Shown here: positions 54,327 through 62,778 of the stretch, piece by piece
How positions within the stretch are numbered: position 1 is the first letter of the stretch
Layout: the number at the start of each line of letters is the position of its first letter
Assembly (NCBI GenBank): GCA_947367855.1
Contig: CANBFE010000001.1
Location: 1-64,000 of the forward strand
Source of the DNA: an uncultured Lachnospiraceae bacterium
GTDB taxonomy: Bacteria > Bacillota > Clostridia > Lachnospirales > Lachnospiraceae
DNA length: 64,000 nucleotides
Reading direction: 5' to 3'
Made by a program: the position numbers and the translations under genes
Notes under the pieces: model-generated
Database searches by the model: none
Told to the model about the DNA's origin: nothing
Seen by the model: the letters and a program-made list of their open reading frames with translations, nothing else

Positions 54327-54929
54327 ATGACAGAAAGAGAAAAAATGCTGAATGGGGAATGGTATGACACTTCTGACCCATGGCTGGTTTCACAGAGAAA
54401 TATAGCAAGGGATGTTTCGGAGCAGTATAACCGTACATCGGAAAGTGAAATAGAAATGCGCCGAAGCATCTTAAAAGGCCTTCTTGGATCGATAGGTGAA
54501 TATACTGAAATTTATCCAACTGTGAAATTTGATTATGGTTGCAATACATATATTGGGGCACGCTGCTATATTAATTTTAACGCAGTGTTTCTGGATTGTG
54601 CTGAAATCAGGCTTGGAAACGATGTTTTTGTAGGTCCAAACGTATCATTTCTGACCCCGGTACATCCATTATTGGCAAAGGAACGGAATGTAAGGATGGC
54701 ACCGGATGGTCATCACTATATGATAGAAACCTGCAGACCTATTACAGTTGAGGACAACGTCTGGTTGGGAGGAGACGTTACGATTCTGCCTGGCGTTACG
54801 ATAGGACATGATTCGGTCATTGGAGCAGGCAGCGTTGTGACAAAAAGTATTCCACCAGGGGTGGTTGCGGCAGGCAACCCATGTAAGGTAATCCGAAAGA
54901 TAACGGAAAATGATGCGAACAATATTTAG
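54327..54929 (+). CDS. Maltose/galactoside-type O-acetyltransferase, paralogue 5
   Basis: The product is 200 aa from the ATG at 54327 behind GGGAGG. The active-site region differs from the other copies: LTPVHPLLAKERN replaces the TAGHP consensus but keeps the His. A loop insertion (MAPDGHHYMIETCRP) follows. Repeats VWLGGDVTILPGVTIG and GAGSVVTKSIPPGV are intact. The changes suggest a different acceptor. Confidence 0.9.
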   Translation: MTEREKMLNGEWYDTSDPWLVSQRNIARDVSEQYNRTSESEIEMRRSILKGLLGSIGEYTEIYPTVKFDYGCNTYIGARCYINFNAVFLDCAEIRLGNDVFVGPNVSFLTPVHPLLAKERNVRMAPDGHHYMIETCRPITVEDNVWLGGDVTILPGVTIGHDSVIGAGSVVTKSIPPGVVAAGNPCKVIRKITENDANNI

Positions 54930-54940
54930 AGGAGGTTCAT

Positions 54941-55528
54941 ATGAAATTTGAAAAGAAAAACTTGTTTTGGATCAGGGAAGCAGATCAAAGTGACGTGACA
55001 GATGACAGGATCACTATTTACACACAACCAAAAACTGATTTGTGGCAGAGGACCTATTACGGGTTTCAGAATGACAGTGCTCCAGTCCTGCAGATGAAAA
55101 CGTCGGAAAAGTATTTTTCGTTCATAGTAAAAACAGAATTTGACAGCAAGTCCAGATTTGATCAATGCGGTATTGTAGTGTATCTGGATAGTGAAAATTG
55201 GCTGAAAGCATCGATTGAATATGAAAATGAGCAGTATCAGAGGCTTGGCAGTGTTGTTACAAACCATGGGTATTCTGACTGGGCAACGACAGATATTGAT
55301 GCATCGGTGAAATCTATGTGGTACCGGCTTAGCCGAAGGGAATCAGACTATTGTATTGAGTGCAGTACAGATGGCATTACATTCCAGCAGATGCGGATAT
55401 GCCATTTGTGGGAAGGAAACGAAGAAATTTCTTTTGGCGTTTATGCCTGCAGTCCTGTAGAAGGTTCTTTCCAGGCAGAATTTACGAATATGCAGATTAC
55501 AGAATGTATGTGGGAAGCTCATAAATAG
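54941..55528 (+). CDS. DUF1349-family beta-sandwich protein
   Basis: The product is 195 aa and starts 11 bp after the last acetyltransferase. It has the DUF1349 pattern (KTEFDSKSRFDQCGIVVYLDSENWLKASIEYE, WYRLSRRESDYCIECSTDG, FGVYACSP), a concanavalin-like fold related to yeast Ree1. No signal peptide is present. The fold suggests carbohydrate binding, and linkage to sugar acetyltransferases supports a role with the same substrate. Confidence 0.82.
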   Translation: MKFEKKNLFWIREADQSDVTDDRITIYTQPKTDLWQRTYYGFQNDSAPVLQMKTSEKYFSFIVKTEFDSKSRFDQCGIVVYLDSENWLKASIEYENEQYQRLGSVVTNHGYSDWATTDIDASVKSMWYRLSRRESDYCIECSTDGITFQQMRICHLWEGNEEISFGVYACSPVEGSFQAEFTNMQITECMWEAHK

Positions 55529-55645
55529 TGGGAGTGTCCATAGTTAGGATTGGTAAAGGTTCTGGTGGATCATTCTTACTTTCGGAGATGTTACTGGCGG
55601 CTCATTATATATTAAAACGGTAAAAGAAGTGTGATACATATGTTG

Positions 55646-55694
55646 GAGGGCGTGCTGCGTTTCACTATAGATGTGGATTGCAGCACGCTCTTTG
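55646..55694 (+). terminator. Terminator of the acetyltransferase cluster
   Basis: GCGTGCTGC (55650-55658) and GCAGCACGC (55680-55688) form a 9-bp perfect stem, extended by wobble pairs, followed by TCTTTG. Confidence 0.55.
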
Positions 55695-55734
55695 TGACTC
55701 CAAAATAAATTGTTTACGCCCGATAAAGGCAGCC

Positions 55735-55990
55735 AGGCTGGCTGCACTTTGCCGGGTGTTTTCTTTTGTTCAGGGAAAGGACAGGCCATGTCGGTGGAAG
55801 GTTCCGGGAGGGGCCAACGGGAGGCACCGGCGGGCACCGGGGAAGCCGGAACAAAATGCTGTCCTCAGGAAAGAGGATATCATGGGCATGGCACGAGCAG
55901 GGGATCAGATCCCGGTGCCCGTGGCTAAACATCATATTTTTTCTGTACATACCGCAGTTCCTTCCAAGGGGACTGCGGACTTTTTTTATT
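55735..55990 (+). ncRNA. Candidate structured RNA ending in a strong terminator
   Basis: No convincing gene lies in 55529-56206. The GC-rich part contains several nested stems: GCAGCCA/TGGCTGC near 55740, GTTCCGG/CCGGAAC near 55800-55855, TCCTC/GAGGA near 55865, and GGGATC/GATCCC near 55905. It ends with a terminator stem (55952-55958 region with 55973-55979) plus seven Ts. A leader or riboswitch without its gene is possible. I do not recognise the family. Confidence 0.3.
55952..55987 (+). terminator. Rho-independent terminator
   Basis: CCGCAGT pairs with ACTGCGG, with additional pairs in the loop, followed by AC and seven Ts. No plus-strand protein gene ends just upstream. Confidence 0.8.
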
Positions 55991-56206
55991 CGACGTATTT
56001 CAGTTCGTTTCCCGATAAGAATACAAAAGAATACAGCATTTTCAATATGGGTGCGCCTTTTTTGCGCTCTGAAATGCCGACCATGTAGAGGCCGTGCGCC
56101 GCCATTCCAGTCTTGAAAACTGTTTAACCAAATTTCAAGCCTGCAAATAAAAAGTCAAAGCTAAATTGCTGAACATTGAAAATTTTATACAGGATGTATA
56201 AAAGCT

Positions 56207-56448
56207 ACAAAAGCTTTCTGGAAAAGGAATGCCCTGACCTGCCCCATTACCGTCTGCATGACTTAAGGCATACCTATTTTACGCTGTGCACGGAAATCGG
56301 CTTCAGCGAGCTTTCCATCATAGCCACAGGAGGACACAGCACCATACAGAGTGCCAAACGCTATCAGCATGCCACTATGAACAGGATGAAGTCGGATATG
56401 GCAAAACTGGAAGAGATTTTCGGGAATACAATAGCGGCATCACAATAG
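56207..56448 (+). pseudogene. Tyrosine recombinase C-terminal fragment, copy B
   Basis: Nearly identical at the DNA level to 45092-45333, and the similarity continues about 130 bp past the stop. It carries the same HDLRHTYFTL and GGHSTIQSAKRYQH motifs. It is the left end of the second, shrunken copy of the island. Confidence 0.8.
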
Positions 56449-56619
56449 CAGCGCATGATGTGGCGGCTGTACTTATGGAGGGGATATCTTTTGGTATTCC
56501 CTCTTTTACATTGCTGACAAAAATTTCATGGGAATTTTATTGTAAACAGGAGAGGCTTTTTGTATAATAAAGATATCCTATAGAAAGAGAGAACATGGAA
56601 AAGAGCCACTTGAAAGGAA

Positions 56620-56820
56620 AGTGATTTCTATATCATAATACATGATACTGTATCAGATATTACCACAGAAACTACAAAAGCATACAAACCAATCCGCAAA
56701 GTAAAGCGGCGTCCTGTGGATATTGTTGTAGGAACCGTGAGCCGTTTTGAAGCCAGAAAAGAAAATCTCTCCATAGAAAACGAGGTGTACAGAAAAGGAG
56801 CGCTTTTGTATAACACAGAA
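56620..56820 (+). pseudogene. Nucleotidyltransferase (MNT) fragment, copy B
   Basis: The sequence matches 46247-46447 of the intact MNT gene at about 92 percent by eye. It lacks the N-terminal third that holds the GS...DFDF active site, so it is inactive. At its 3' end it jumps directly to the end of the antitoxin copy (MSLEEMREEWRL-like). Confidence 0.75.
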
Positions 56821-56882
56821 ATATGTCGTTGGAGGAGATGCGGGAAGAATGGCGGCTCAGATATACAGAAAAAAGGGAAAGG

Positions 56883-56942
56883 GATGGCTGAAAACACACC
56901 GAAACAAAAAATAAGGGACAGCGTGTTCACCAACCTGTTTCC
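56883..56942 (+). pseudogene. Rpn-family nuclease N-terminal fragment, copy B
   Basis: MAENTPKQKIRDSVFTNLF matches the first 19 residues of copy A at 46672, then diverges. The rest of the 5' half is gone; the C-terminal part reappears at 58326. Confidence 0.7.
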
Positions 56943-57041
56943 CTCCCAGCTGCCTGGGCTGGCATATTATATTGTCATGGTGCGAATCTTGGCCCCGCTC
57001 CTGGAGCAGTTCTGTGACGGGAATCTCCGCAACGTGCTTCC

Positions 57042-57587
57042 TTATGAAAGCAGATTGGTGATATGGATTGTCAAGTCTTCATAAATGCAGGAGGAAATGG
57101 TATCATCAAAATCGTATTGGTTCGATTTTTCTTCTTTTTCCAAGTCGAATACTGTCACTGCCTTTTTTAAGGGATTCACAATCCAATATTCACGTACACC
57201 TGCAGACCGGTATTTAAAAAGCTTAACTCCATAGTCAATTCGGCTTGAGCTTGGGGAAACGATTTCAATTACCCAGTCTGGCGCACCGTTACATCCTTTG
57301 TCATTCAGCTTGCCTTTGTCACATATCACGGAGATGTCGGGCTCCACATAGTTCAAATCATCTTCATTCAAAAATACCGCAAATGGGGCAGGATAGACTT
57401 CACAGGCGCCATGCTTTGCATCAATGTAGTTTCCAATAACCTTGGTAAATTGCGAAATCAGTTTCTGATGAATTCTTATTGGCGGAGCCATCATATACAT
57501 TTGTCCATCGATCAGTTCTGCCCTCTGACCATCTGGCAAAGCATAGATGTCATCTATTGTATAAATTCTTTTATGTGCTAAGGCCAT
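57042..57587 (-). CDS. Uma2-family (DUF820) PD-(D/E)XK endonuclease-like protein
   Basis: The product is 181 aa. The Uma2 fold is shown by YTIDDIYALPDGQRAELIDGQMYMM, VYPAPFAVFLNED, YVEPDISVICD and APDWVIEIVSPSSSRIDY, with the acidic PD-(D/E)XK residues in EPDISV and EIVSPS. The frame is intact. Function is unproven; many copies occur with mobile DNA. Confidence 0.85.
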   Translation of the reverse strand: MALAHKRIYTIDDIYALPDGQRAELIDGQMYMMAPPIRIHQKLISQFTKVIGNYIDAKHGACEVYPAPFAVFLNEDDLNYVEPDISVICDKGKLNDKGCNGAPDWVIEIVSPSSSRIDYGVKLFKYRSAGVREYWIVNPLKKAVTVFDLEKEEKSNQYDFDDTISSCIYEDLTIHITNLLS

Positions 57588-57638
57588 GGTAATCCCTCAC
57601 TTTCCTTAGATTTTTATTAAATCGCCAAAGCTGTTTAA

Positions 57639-58119
57639 TCAGTCGCCTACTTTTCCCAGAACAATTCCAATCGTATTTATCTTTCTCTCATCAGAAATTA
57701 TGTCCGGATTCCGCTCCTTACTTTCGTTGCGGGAAATAAGGTTGTCCTTCCCGGCCTCTTTTATAAAGCATTCCGAACCCCGGATAAAGATGCCGATCTG
57801 ATAGAGTTGTATCCGGGACGGCAATCACATCCGTGGGGATGTCGGAAAAAGATATTCACCTTTGCCAGCAGATGCCATCCGCTGATAGTAGGCCAGGAAG
57901 CGCATGGGGACGATTTCGGCTGGATTTGCCATAATTAGGATCGCTAATTTCATCAAGAATCCAATAAGCTAAAGTAGTATTAAAATATTCTGCAAGTTTA
58001 CGGAGAGTTGGTAATTTTACTCTTTCATAACCTCTCTTATACCAAATATCTATGATGGTGTATGGAATATCACTATTAACAGATAATAGTGTTTATTTGT
58101 TTAAAGAAAATCTAGCCAT
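57639..58119 (-). pseudogene. XRE/S24-type phage repressor, multiply disrupted
   Basis: Reading on the minus strand, MARFSLNK is followed by an in-frame TAA (58095-58093), then an XRE segment (VNSDIPYTIIDIWYKRG, LPTLRKLAEYFNTTLAYWILDE). A linker, ASAGKGEYLF, shifts frame into SDIPTDVIAVPDT. It then jumps to IGIFIRGSECFIKEAGKD and TIGIVLGKV, the end of an S24 peptidase domain. The segment that would carry the catalytic Ser is deleted. It is a dead prophage or ICE repressor. Confidence 0.7.
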
Positions 58120-58325
58120 TAGAAACTTTTCCAAGAAATTAATATAGTGTTCCTCCTTTCAGTAGAGAGCATACCATAACGAGTAATTAAAAGCAAGTAA
58201 GCAAGTGAGAAATTACCATAGAGAGCAAAAAATATTGACAGATAACTCGCAGGAGTGTACATTAGTGTAAAAGTTACTGTAAGAGTAAAAAGAGATTAGA
58301 ACCTTGCAGGCAGGGCTTTGACATA

Positions 58326-58730
58326 ATGATGACATTATTTGATGATGAACAGATTTACAAGGTTTTTGAGAATGACATTAAACAGGAAACAGCTAAAGAG
58401 GTAGCTAGAGCGTGTTTGAAAATTCATTCCCGCCATCTGCACGCCCCGCTTTGCGGTATATTTGACTCTCATTCGGTCAACGTAGCCCGCTACGCCTTCC
58501 TCATTCGGGTCCAATCTACCACAAATTGTGACGCACAGCTGTCAGAAAGCAATTTTCAAACATGCTCTGGGAATAAGGCTGTTTTCATGATACAAAAAGG
58601 GAAAATTGCCATGGACGAGATTGCCGAGTATTTTCCGGAGCTGTCGGAGGAAGACCGAAAGGAAATTGAATCTCAGGTTTTACAGCAGGTCCAGCACAAT
58701 CGTTCCGTTGCGACAGGAGGGAAACAATGA
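58326..58730 (+). pseudogene. Rpn-family C-terminal fragment, copy B, with MITE-like insertion
   Basis: It begins MMTLFDDEQIYKVF and ends EIESQVLQQV, as in copy A at 47194-47388. Between QETAK and NKAVFMIQKGK a 162-bp element is inserted that leaves the 134-codon frame open. The nuclease domain is absent, so no activity is expected. The stop overlaps the GNAT pseudogene start by 4 bp. Confidence 0.75.
58407..58568. mobile_element. MITE-like element, 162 bp
   Basis: Terminal inverted repeats of about 18 bp with one mismatch (58407-58424, AGAGCGTGTTTGAAAATT; complement at 58551-58568) bound a 162-bp insert that is absent from the paralogous copy A. It has no transposase. I could not define a target-site duplication with confidence. 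Confidence 0.65.
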
Positions 58731-59302
58731 CACATAAGGGAACTGTATCTCTGGAAACGCCACGTCTCATATTGCGGCGATTTCAAAAAGAAGATCTTGA
58801 ACAGATTTATTATAATTGCTGGAATGATAAAGAAGTCTGGAAATGGACGAATTATGCGCCTATGAACTGTATTGCGGATGTGGTGACGAATGCGAATATG
58901 TTCACGAATAACTGGCTGAACGCCTATGAAAAGAGTGACCGTTATAGCTGGGCGGTTCAGTTGAAGGAGACTGGTGAAGTGATTGGGTGATATTTTGGGA
59001 TGCATCCGGATGATGAGCTGCGCCAGGTGGAACTGGCATGTGAAATCGGGCAGAGATGGTGGAATCAGGGCCTTATGACGGAAGCCACCAAAAGAGTCAT
59101 CGAATTTTTCTTTCAGGAAGTCGGAATGAATCGAATTTATGCATGGCACGCAGGCGAAAACCCGGCTTCCGGGAAAATGCAGGAAAAGGCCGGCATGAAG
59201 TGGGAAGGCACATTGCGTCAGGGATGTAAATGCAATAATGGAATTTTTGACAAGGTAATGTATGCAATACTTGCAGAAGATTTTTTCAGGGAGAAAATTT
59301 GA
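58727..59302 (+). pseudogene. GNAT-family acetyltransferase with one premature stop codon
   Basis: The start follows CAGGAGGGAAACA. Codons 1-87 (TPRLILRRFQKEDLEQIYYNCWNDKEVWKW) and 89-191 (YFGMHPDDELRQVELACEIGQRWWNQGLMTEATKRVIEFFF) lie in the same frame, separated only by TGA at 58988-58990. GGA to TGA in an expected G-Y/F context would explain it. The rest, including NPASGKMQEKAGM, is intact. It resembles RimJ/RimL-type N-acetyltransferases. Confidence 0.85.
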
Positions 59303-59318
59303 AAGGGAAAAGAGAGGA

Positions 59319-59768
59319 TGGATATAAAATTCGCCTTTAAAAACGAAATAACACAGGCACAGCAGAAATGCTGAATGTCGTTAATAAAGCATGTTTCGGA
59401 TTTGACGACACTGAAATAAATCAGGATGAAGGACATATGTTTGGAGCTGTGGAATTTGGCGCTTATTTACTTTTGGATGGCAAAAGAATCGTTGGAGTGA
59501 GTTATTTATATAAACGACTTTCGGAATATGATGGACAAAAATTTCATTTAGGCGGTTTTGGCGGGTTGGGAATATTGCCTGAATATCGTGGAAAAGGGTA
59601 TGCCCGCGAAATGATTGAAAGGTCATTACATTTGGCATATGAAGTAGGAGTTGACATTGCCTGCCTGTTTACGGAGAGGGCAGCGACCGTACGGATATGG
59701 AAAAGAAGAAGGATGTTGGTAACTTTGTAAAACATGGTTCAAAATATATGCCGGAGAGAACGAAATGA
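59319..59768 (+). pseudogene. GNAT-family acetyltransferase with frameshifts
   Basis: The N-terminus (MDIKFAFKNEITQAQQ from 59319) is in one frame and the core (59368-59730, with FHLGGFGGLGILPEYRGKGYAREMIERSL, the acetyl-CoA loop) in another. The C-terminal tail (DVGNFVKHGSKYMPERTK) is in a further frame ending at 59768. At least two indels inactivate it. The stop overlaps the start of the HD-domain gene. Confidence 0.75.
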
Positions 59769-60385
59769 TATTTGATGATTTTAGTTATATAAAAACGGAA
59801 CCACTTAGCGGAGACATTCGCACAGATGTAAAAAACATACTTTTGATTAACGGAAAAAGTAAAACATATATTCATGTGGCAAATGTGGCAGATAGAAATG
59901 CGCTTATCTCCAAAACATATGATTTAGACCATGACAAATGTGTTATCGCAGGGCTTTTGCATGATATAAGCGCAGTAATCAAGCCGGAGGATATGCTTAA
60001 ATACGCAGATAAAAATCGTTTGGAGGTTTGTGAGGCTGAGAGAAAATATCCTTTTTTGCTCCATCAGCGCCTATCTAAAATATGTGCGGTTGAATATTTC
60101 AATATATCAGACGAAGAGATATTATCGGCTATAGAATGTCATACTACGTTAAAAAAATGTCCTGCAAAATATGAAATGTCGCTGTTTATTGCAGACAAGC
60201 TTGCGTGGGACAAAGGAGGCATACCGCCTTTTTATGAAGAAGTCAATGCCGCACTTGATATATCGTTGGAAGCAGCATGTTACAAATATATGGAATACAT
60301 GGTTGAAAATGATATGATTTTATGCCCTCATGACAACTGGACAGAGGCATATGAACAATTAAAAAATATGAGAGAAATTGCATGA
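59765..60385 (+). CDS. HD-domain hydrolase (YqeK-like)
   Basis: The product is 206 aa. The HD metal site is visible as SKTYIHVANVADRNALI, AGLLHDISAVIKPEDM and AIECHTTLKKCP, with a later Asp in FIADKLAWDKGG. This resembles YqeK-type symmetrical diadenosine tetraphosphate hydrolases, though here without the neighbouring NadD gene. The start overlaps the previous pseudogene by 4 bp. Confidence 0.78.
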   Translation: MIFDDFSYIKTEPLSGDIRTDVKNILLINGKSKTYIHVANVADRNALISKTYDLDHDKCVIAGLLHDISAVIKPEDMLKYADKNRLEVCEAERKYPFLLHQRLSKICAVEYFNISDEEILSAIECHTTLKKCPAKYEMSLFIADKLAWDKGGIPPFYEEVNAALDISLEAACYKYMEYMVENDMILCPHDNWTEAYEQLKNMREIA

Positions 60386-60525
60386 AGGCTATTCGAGTAG
60401 ACAGGTATGGCGTGATAGTGAAACAGACAGGAGATGAGTTTGTTCCATATGTTCAGCAGGCTTTTCCTGAACTTGATCCGGAAGAAATAATCAAACCATG
60501 GAATAACGCCGATATGGGAGAATAG
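60382..60525 (+). CDS. Small protein of unknown function (47 aa)
   Basis: The frame MKAIRVDRYGVIVKQTGDEFV through EEIIKPWNNADMGE begins at an ATG overlapping the HD gene stop by 4 bp. It precedes a MazG-like gene by 22 bp. The coupling and codon use support expression. No family is recognised. Confidence 0.5.
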   Translation: MKAIRVDRYGVIVKQTGDEFVPYVQQAFPELDPEEIIKPWNNADMGE

Positions 60526-60547
60526 CTTTCTTTGGAGGTATTCATTT

Positions 60548-60877
60548 ATGGCTAAAACGTTTGCAGAAATGGAAGATATGTACAGAGAGGTCGTTAAGAG
60601 ATTTCAAAAGATTGAGTTACGGGAGTGGAAGGCAGAAGGTGCTATGATTGAACTGGCAAAGCAGGTGGGTGAATTGGCAAAACAGGTTATGATTAAAGAA
60701 AGATATTATGCTTTGCAAGGAGAAGAACCCAATGTTGACGAGCGCTTGGGAAATGAGATGGCGGATGTAGTTGCACAAATTATGAGATTAGCTGATTACT
60801 ACAAAATTGATTTAGAAAAAGCTTTCATTGAGGCAAGAGAAGATGAAGATAGATACTTAAAGTCAAGAGGTGTCTGA
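60548..60877 (+). CDS. MazG-like nucleotide pyrophosphohydrolase
   Basis: The product is 109 aa and all-alpha. The MazG pattern of acidic residues appears in MIELAKQVGELAKQV and RLGNEMADVVAQIMRLADYYKIDLEKAF. It would hydrolyse nucleoside triphosphates to monophosphates. GGAGG lies 9 bases before the ATG. The following stretch (60878-61211) has no complete gene; a short coding-like relic (FNSRYCIVVFKEKDIPHY) can be read near 61010-61110. Confidence 0.82.
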   Translation: MAKTFAEMEDMYREVVKRFQKIELREWKAEGAMIELAKQVGELAKQVMIKERYYALQGEEPNVDERLGNEMADVVAQIMRLADYYKIDLEKAFIEAREDEDRYLKSRGV

Positions 60878-61211
60878 ATTTTATTTTGCGGAGCTGCCAG
60901 GTGAGCGTTTATCTGCAGGAACAGAAAAGGGTGATTATAATTGGAGTGGTCTATGGATAACATAATATAGTTGGCAAATGGGGGACAGAGAGTTTATGCA
61001 CTGTTTCTTTTAACAGCCGATATTGTATTGTCGTTTTTAAGGAAAAGGATATTCCGCACTACATGACTGTAGGCATTGCCGATTATGTGCTAAAGCATTC
61101 GCAAAGAGCCGAAATCCTGCCTGGAGCATGGAAAAATGCATGGAATGGGCTTGTTTTCCTGCCCCCGGGGTTTGGAAACCCGGGGGTGAGATTTGGTCCT
61201 TCTGCCGGATT

Positions 61212-61976
61212 TTATTCTTCTTTAGAAAAATGCTCCATCAGTTGATTGTATTTTTTCACGCCTTCTCTGTCATTCAGATCGCAGCAGGCTTTATAGGCCT
61301 GTTCGTAGACTGCCCTGGCTTTTTTGTCCGGTTCGGCAATCAGTTTCCCCGCAAAATCATCTTTCTCAATAAATGCCAAAAGTTCTCCTGTCTTTCCGGT
61401 CAGAAGCAGAGCCTCAAAATAAAACTGCAGATGAAGCGTTGTTTTTTCTGACAAATACCGTTCAAGGCATTCGTCCAGGATTTGCTCATCTCTGCGCTCT
61501 TCCGCCAGAAACTGCAGACGCTGCATGGTGAATGCCGCATACAGCTGTTCGTCCTCTCCTCTGGCCATGGGAATCAGGGTTTCACAGAGATTCAGGGCTT
61601 CCGTGTGATATTCCCTGCTTCTCTGCAGAAGCATGTGCAGCTTCTGGGCAAGGAGCTGCAGGTTGCCGTCATCCTCCTTCAGTTCTCTGTCCAAATAGCG
61701 CATTGCTTCCCTGTAATTCAGATCGTTTCGGTCAGAAGAATATTTTTTGACCAAAAACAGTATTTTGTCATAATCCGATACTCCGAAGAGTTCGTCTATG
61801 CTGACGTTAAAGAAAGCAGCAATCTGAGGAAGCAGGCAGATATCCGGCACACTGACACCGTTCTCCCAACGGGAGACCGCCTGGGGAGATACAGCCAGAT
61901 ATTCCGCCAGGGCCGTCTGGGTGATTTCCTGTTCTTTTCTAAGTTTTGCAATCTGTAAGCCAATTTTATGTTCCAT
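61212..61976 (-). CDS. XRE-family regulator with TPR-like C-terminal region
   Basis: The product is 254 aa. An XRE helix-turn-helix (IGLQIAKLRKEQEITQTALAEYLAVSPQAVSRWENGVSVPD) is followed by about 180 residues of helical repeats, as in peptide- or stress-responsive regulators. AGGAGGAT lies upstream of the ATG. A GC-rich hairpin at 61160-61184 follows the gene without a T-run on the minus strand. Confidence 0.87.
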   Translation of the reverse strand: MEHKIGLQIAKLRKEQEITQTALAEYLAVSPQAVSRWENGVSVPDICLLPQIAAFFNVSIDELFGVSDYDKILFLVKKYSSDRNDLNYREAMRYLDRELKEDDGNLQLLAQKLHMLLQRSREYHTEALNLCETLIPMARGEDEQLYAAFTMQRLQFLAEERRDEQILDECLERYLSEKTTLHLQFYFEALLLTGKTGELLAFIEKDDFAGKLIAEPDKKARAVYEQAYKACCDLNDREGVKKYNQLMEHFSKEE

Positions 61977-62186
61977 AAGAATCCTCCTGTGCGTATTCAG
62001 GAAAGCTCTCCATACCGGTGCATCGATGTAATGATATTATACTAAGAATAAATGCATTTGTATATTAATTATGCAGTTTAGTCCGTTACACGCTGTAGTT
62101 GACAGGGGGAAATGTGGGGCGATTGGGCTTCTGTATAGGGGTTACTAAAAAGTGGATAAAAATTTTGTCTTTTTGAAAGAAAACTG

Positions 62187-62215
62187 TTGACAAGTACAGG
62201 ATAATAAGTTAAAAT
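62187..62215 (+). promoter_or_regulatory. Promoter of the tRNA-Arg/His/Gln/Lys operon
   Basis: Perfect TTGACA (62187-62192) and TAAAAT (62210-62215) with a 17-bp spacer, 31 bp before the first tRNA. Confidence 0.75.
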
Positions 62216-62246
62216 ATGGTTCGTTGATGTGATTTCGCATCGCGAT

Positions 62247-62320
<74 letters not shown>

Positions 62321-62375
62321 TTAAAATCGGAAGGATGCCGTTTTGGTTCGGCAGCATGTCCGCATTTTACAGTAT

Positions 62376-62450
62376 GGTGGGTATAGCGCAGTTGGTTAGC
62401 GCGCCAGATTGTGGCTCTGGAGGCCAAGGGTTCGAATCCCTTTATCCACC
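62376..62450 (+). tRNA. tRNA-His (GTG)
   Basis: The acceptor GTGGGTA/TATCCAC carries the extra G at position -1 (62376) opposite C73 (62450), as expected for tRNA-His. The anticodon loop TTGTGGC has GTG. Confidence 0.94.
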
Positions 62451-62559
62451 TTTTCTCATGGGTATTCGTGATCATCTTGGTTATCTGTGGGAGGAAACTT
62501 TATCGCAAGCGGGCTCCTGATTATGCGGGGTATCCCGACGGCACGCTTGGTGTCAGTAC

Positions 62560-62631
62560 AGGGCTATCGCCAAGCGGTAAGGCACAGCACTTTGACTGCT
62601 GCAGTCGCTGGTTCGAATCCAGCTAGCCCTG
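62560..62631 (+). tRNA. tRNA-Gln (TTG)
   Basis: Seventy-two bases with acceptor AGGGCTA/TAGCCCT, anticodon stem CAGCA/TGCTG and loop CTTTGAC (TTG). The 109-bp spacer before it holds no gene. Confidence 0.94.
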
Positions 62632-62657
62632 CTTACAGTTCAGGCTGTAATATATTT

Positions 62658-62730
62658 GGGACATTAGCTCAGGCGGTAGAGCACTTGACTTTTAATCAAG
62701 TTGTCTGGGGTTCGAATCCCCAATGTCTCA
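62658..62730 (+). tRNA. tRNA-Lys (TTT)
   Basis: Seventy-three bases with acceptor GGGACAT/ATGTCTC (one wobble), anticodon stem CTTGA/TCAAG and loop CTTTTAA (TTT). Confidence 0.94.
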
Positions 62731-62737
62731 TTACATG

Positions 62738-62778
62738 TAGACTTTTTAACGGTCATTCGTTAAAAGGTCTATTTTTTT
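62738..62778 (+). terminator. Strong terminator of the tRNA operon
   Basis: A stem of about 13 bp (62738-62751 with 62758-62771) with a 6-nt loop is followed by seven Ts. 62779-62977 contains no gene. Confidence 0.85.

Noticed and set aside
55780..55950. Cobalamin or other known riboswitch
   Set aside because: The GGGGAAGCCGG stretch is only loosely similar, and the conserved core motifs of cobalamin, FMN, TPP, SAM and SRP/RNase P RNAs were not found.
61160..61184. GC-rich hairpin as terminator of the XRE gene
   Set aside because: No T-run follows on the minus strand, so intrinsic termination is not supported.
61010..61245. Coding-like stretch (FNSRYCIVVFKEKDIPHY) as a gene
   Set aside because: No start signal or family match; at most a relic, so it is only mentioned with the MazG-like gene.
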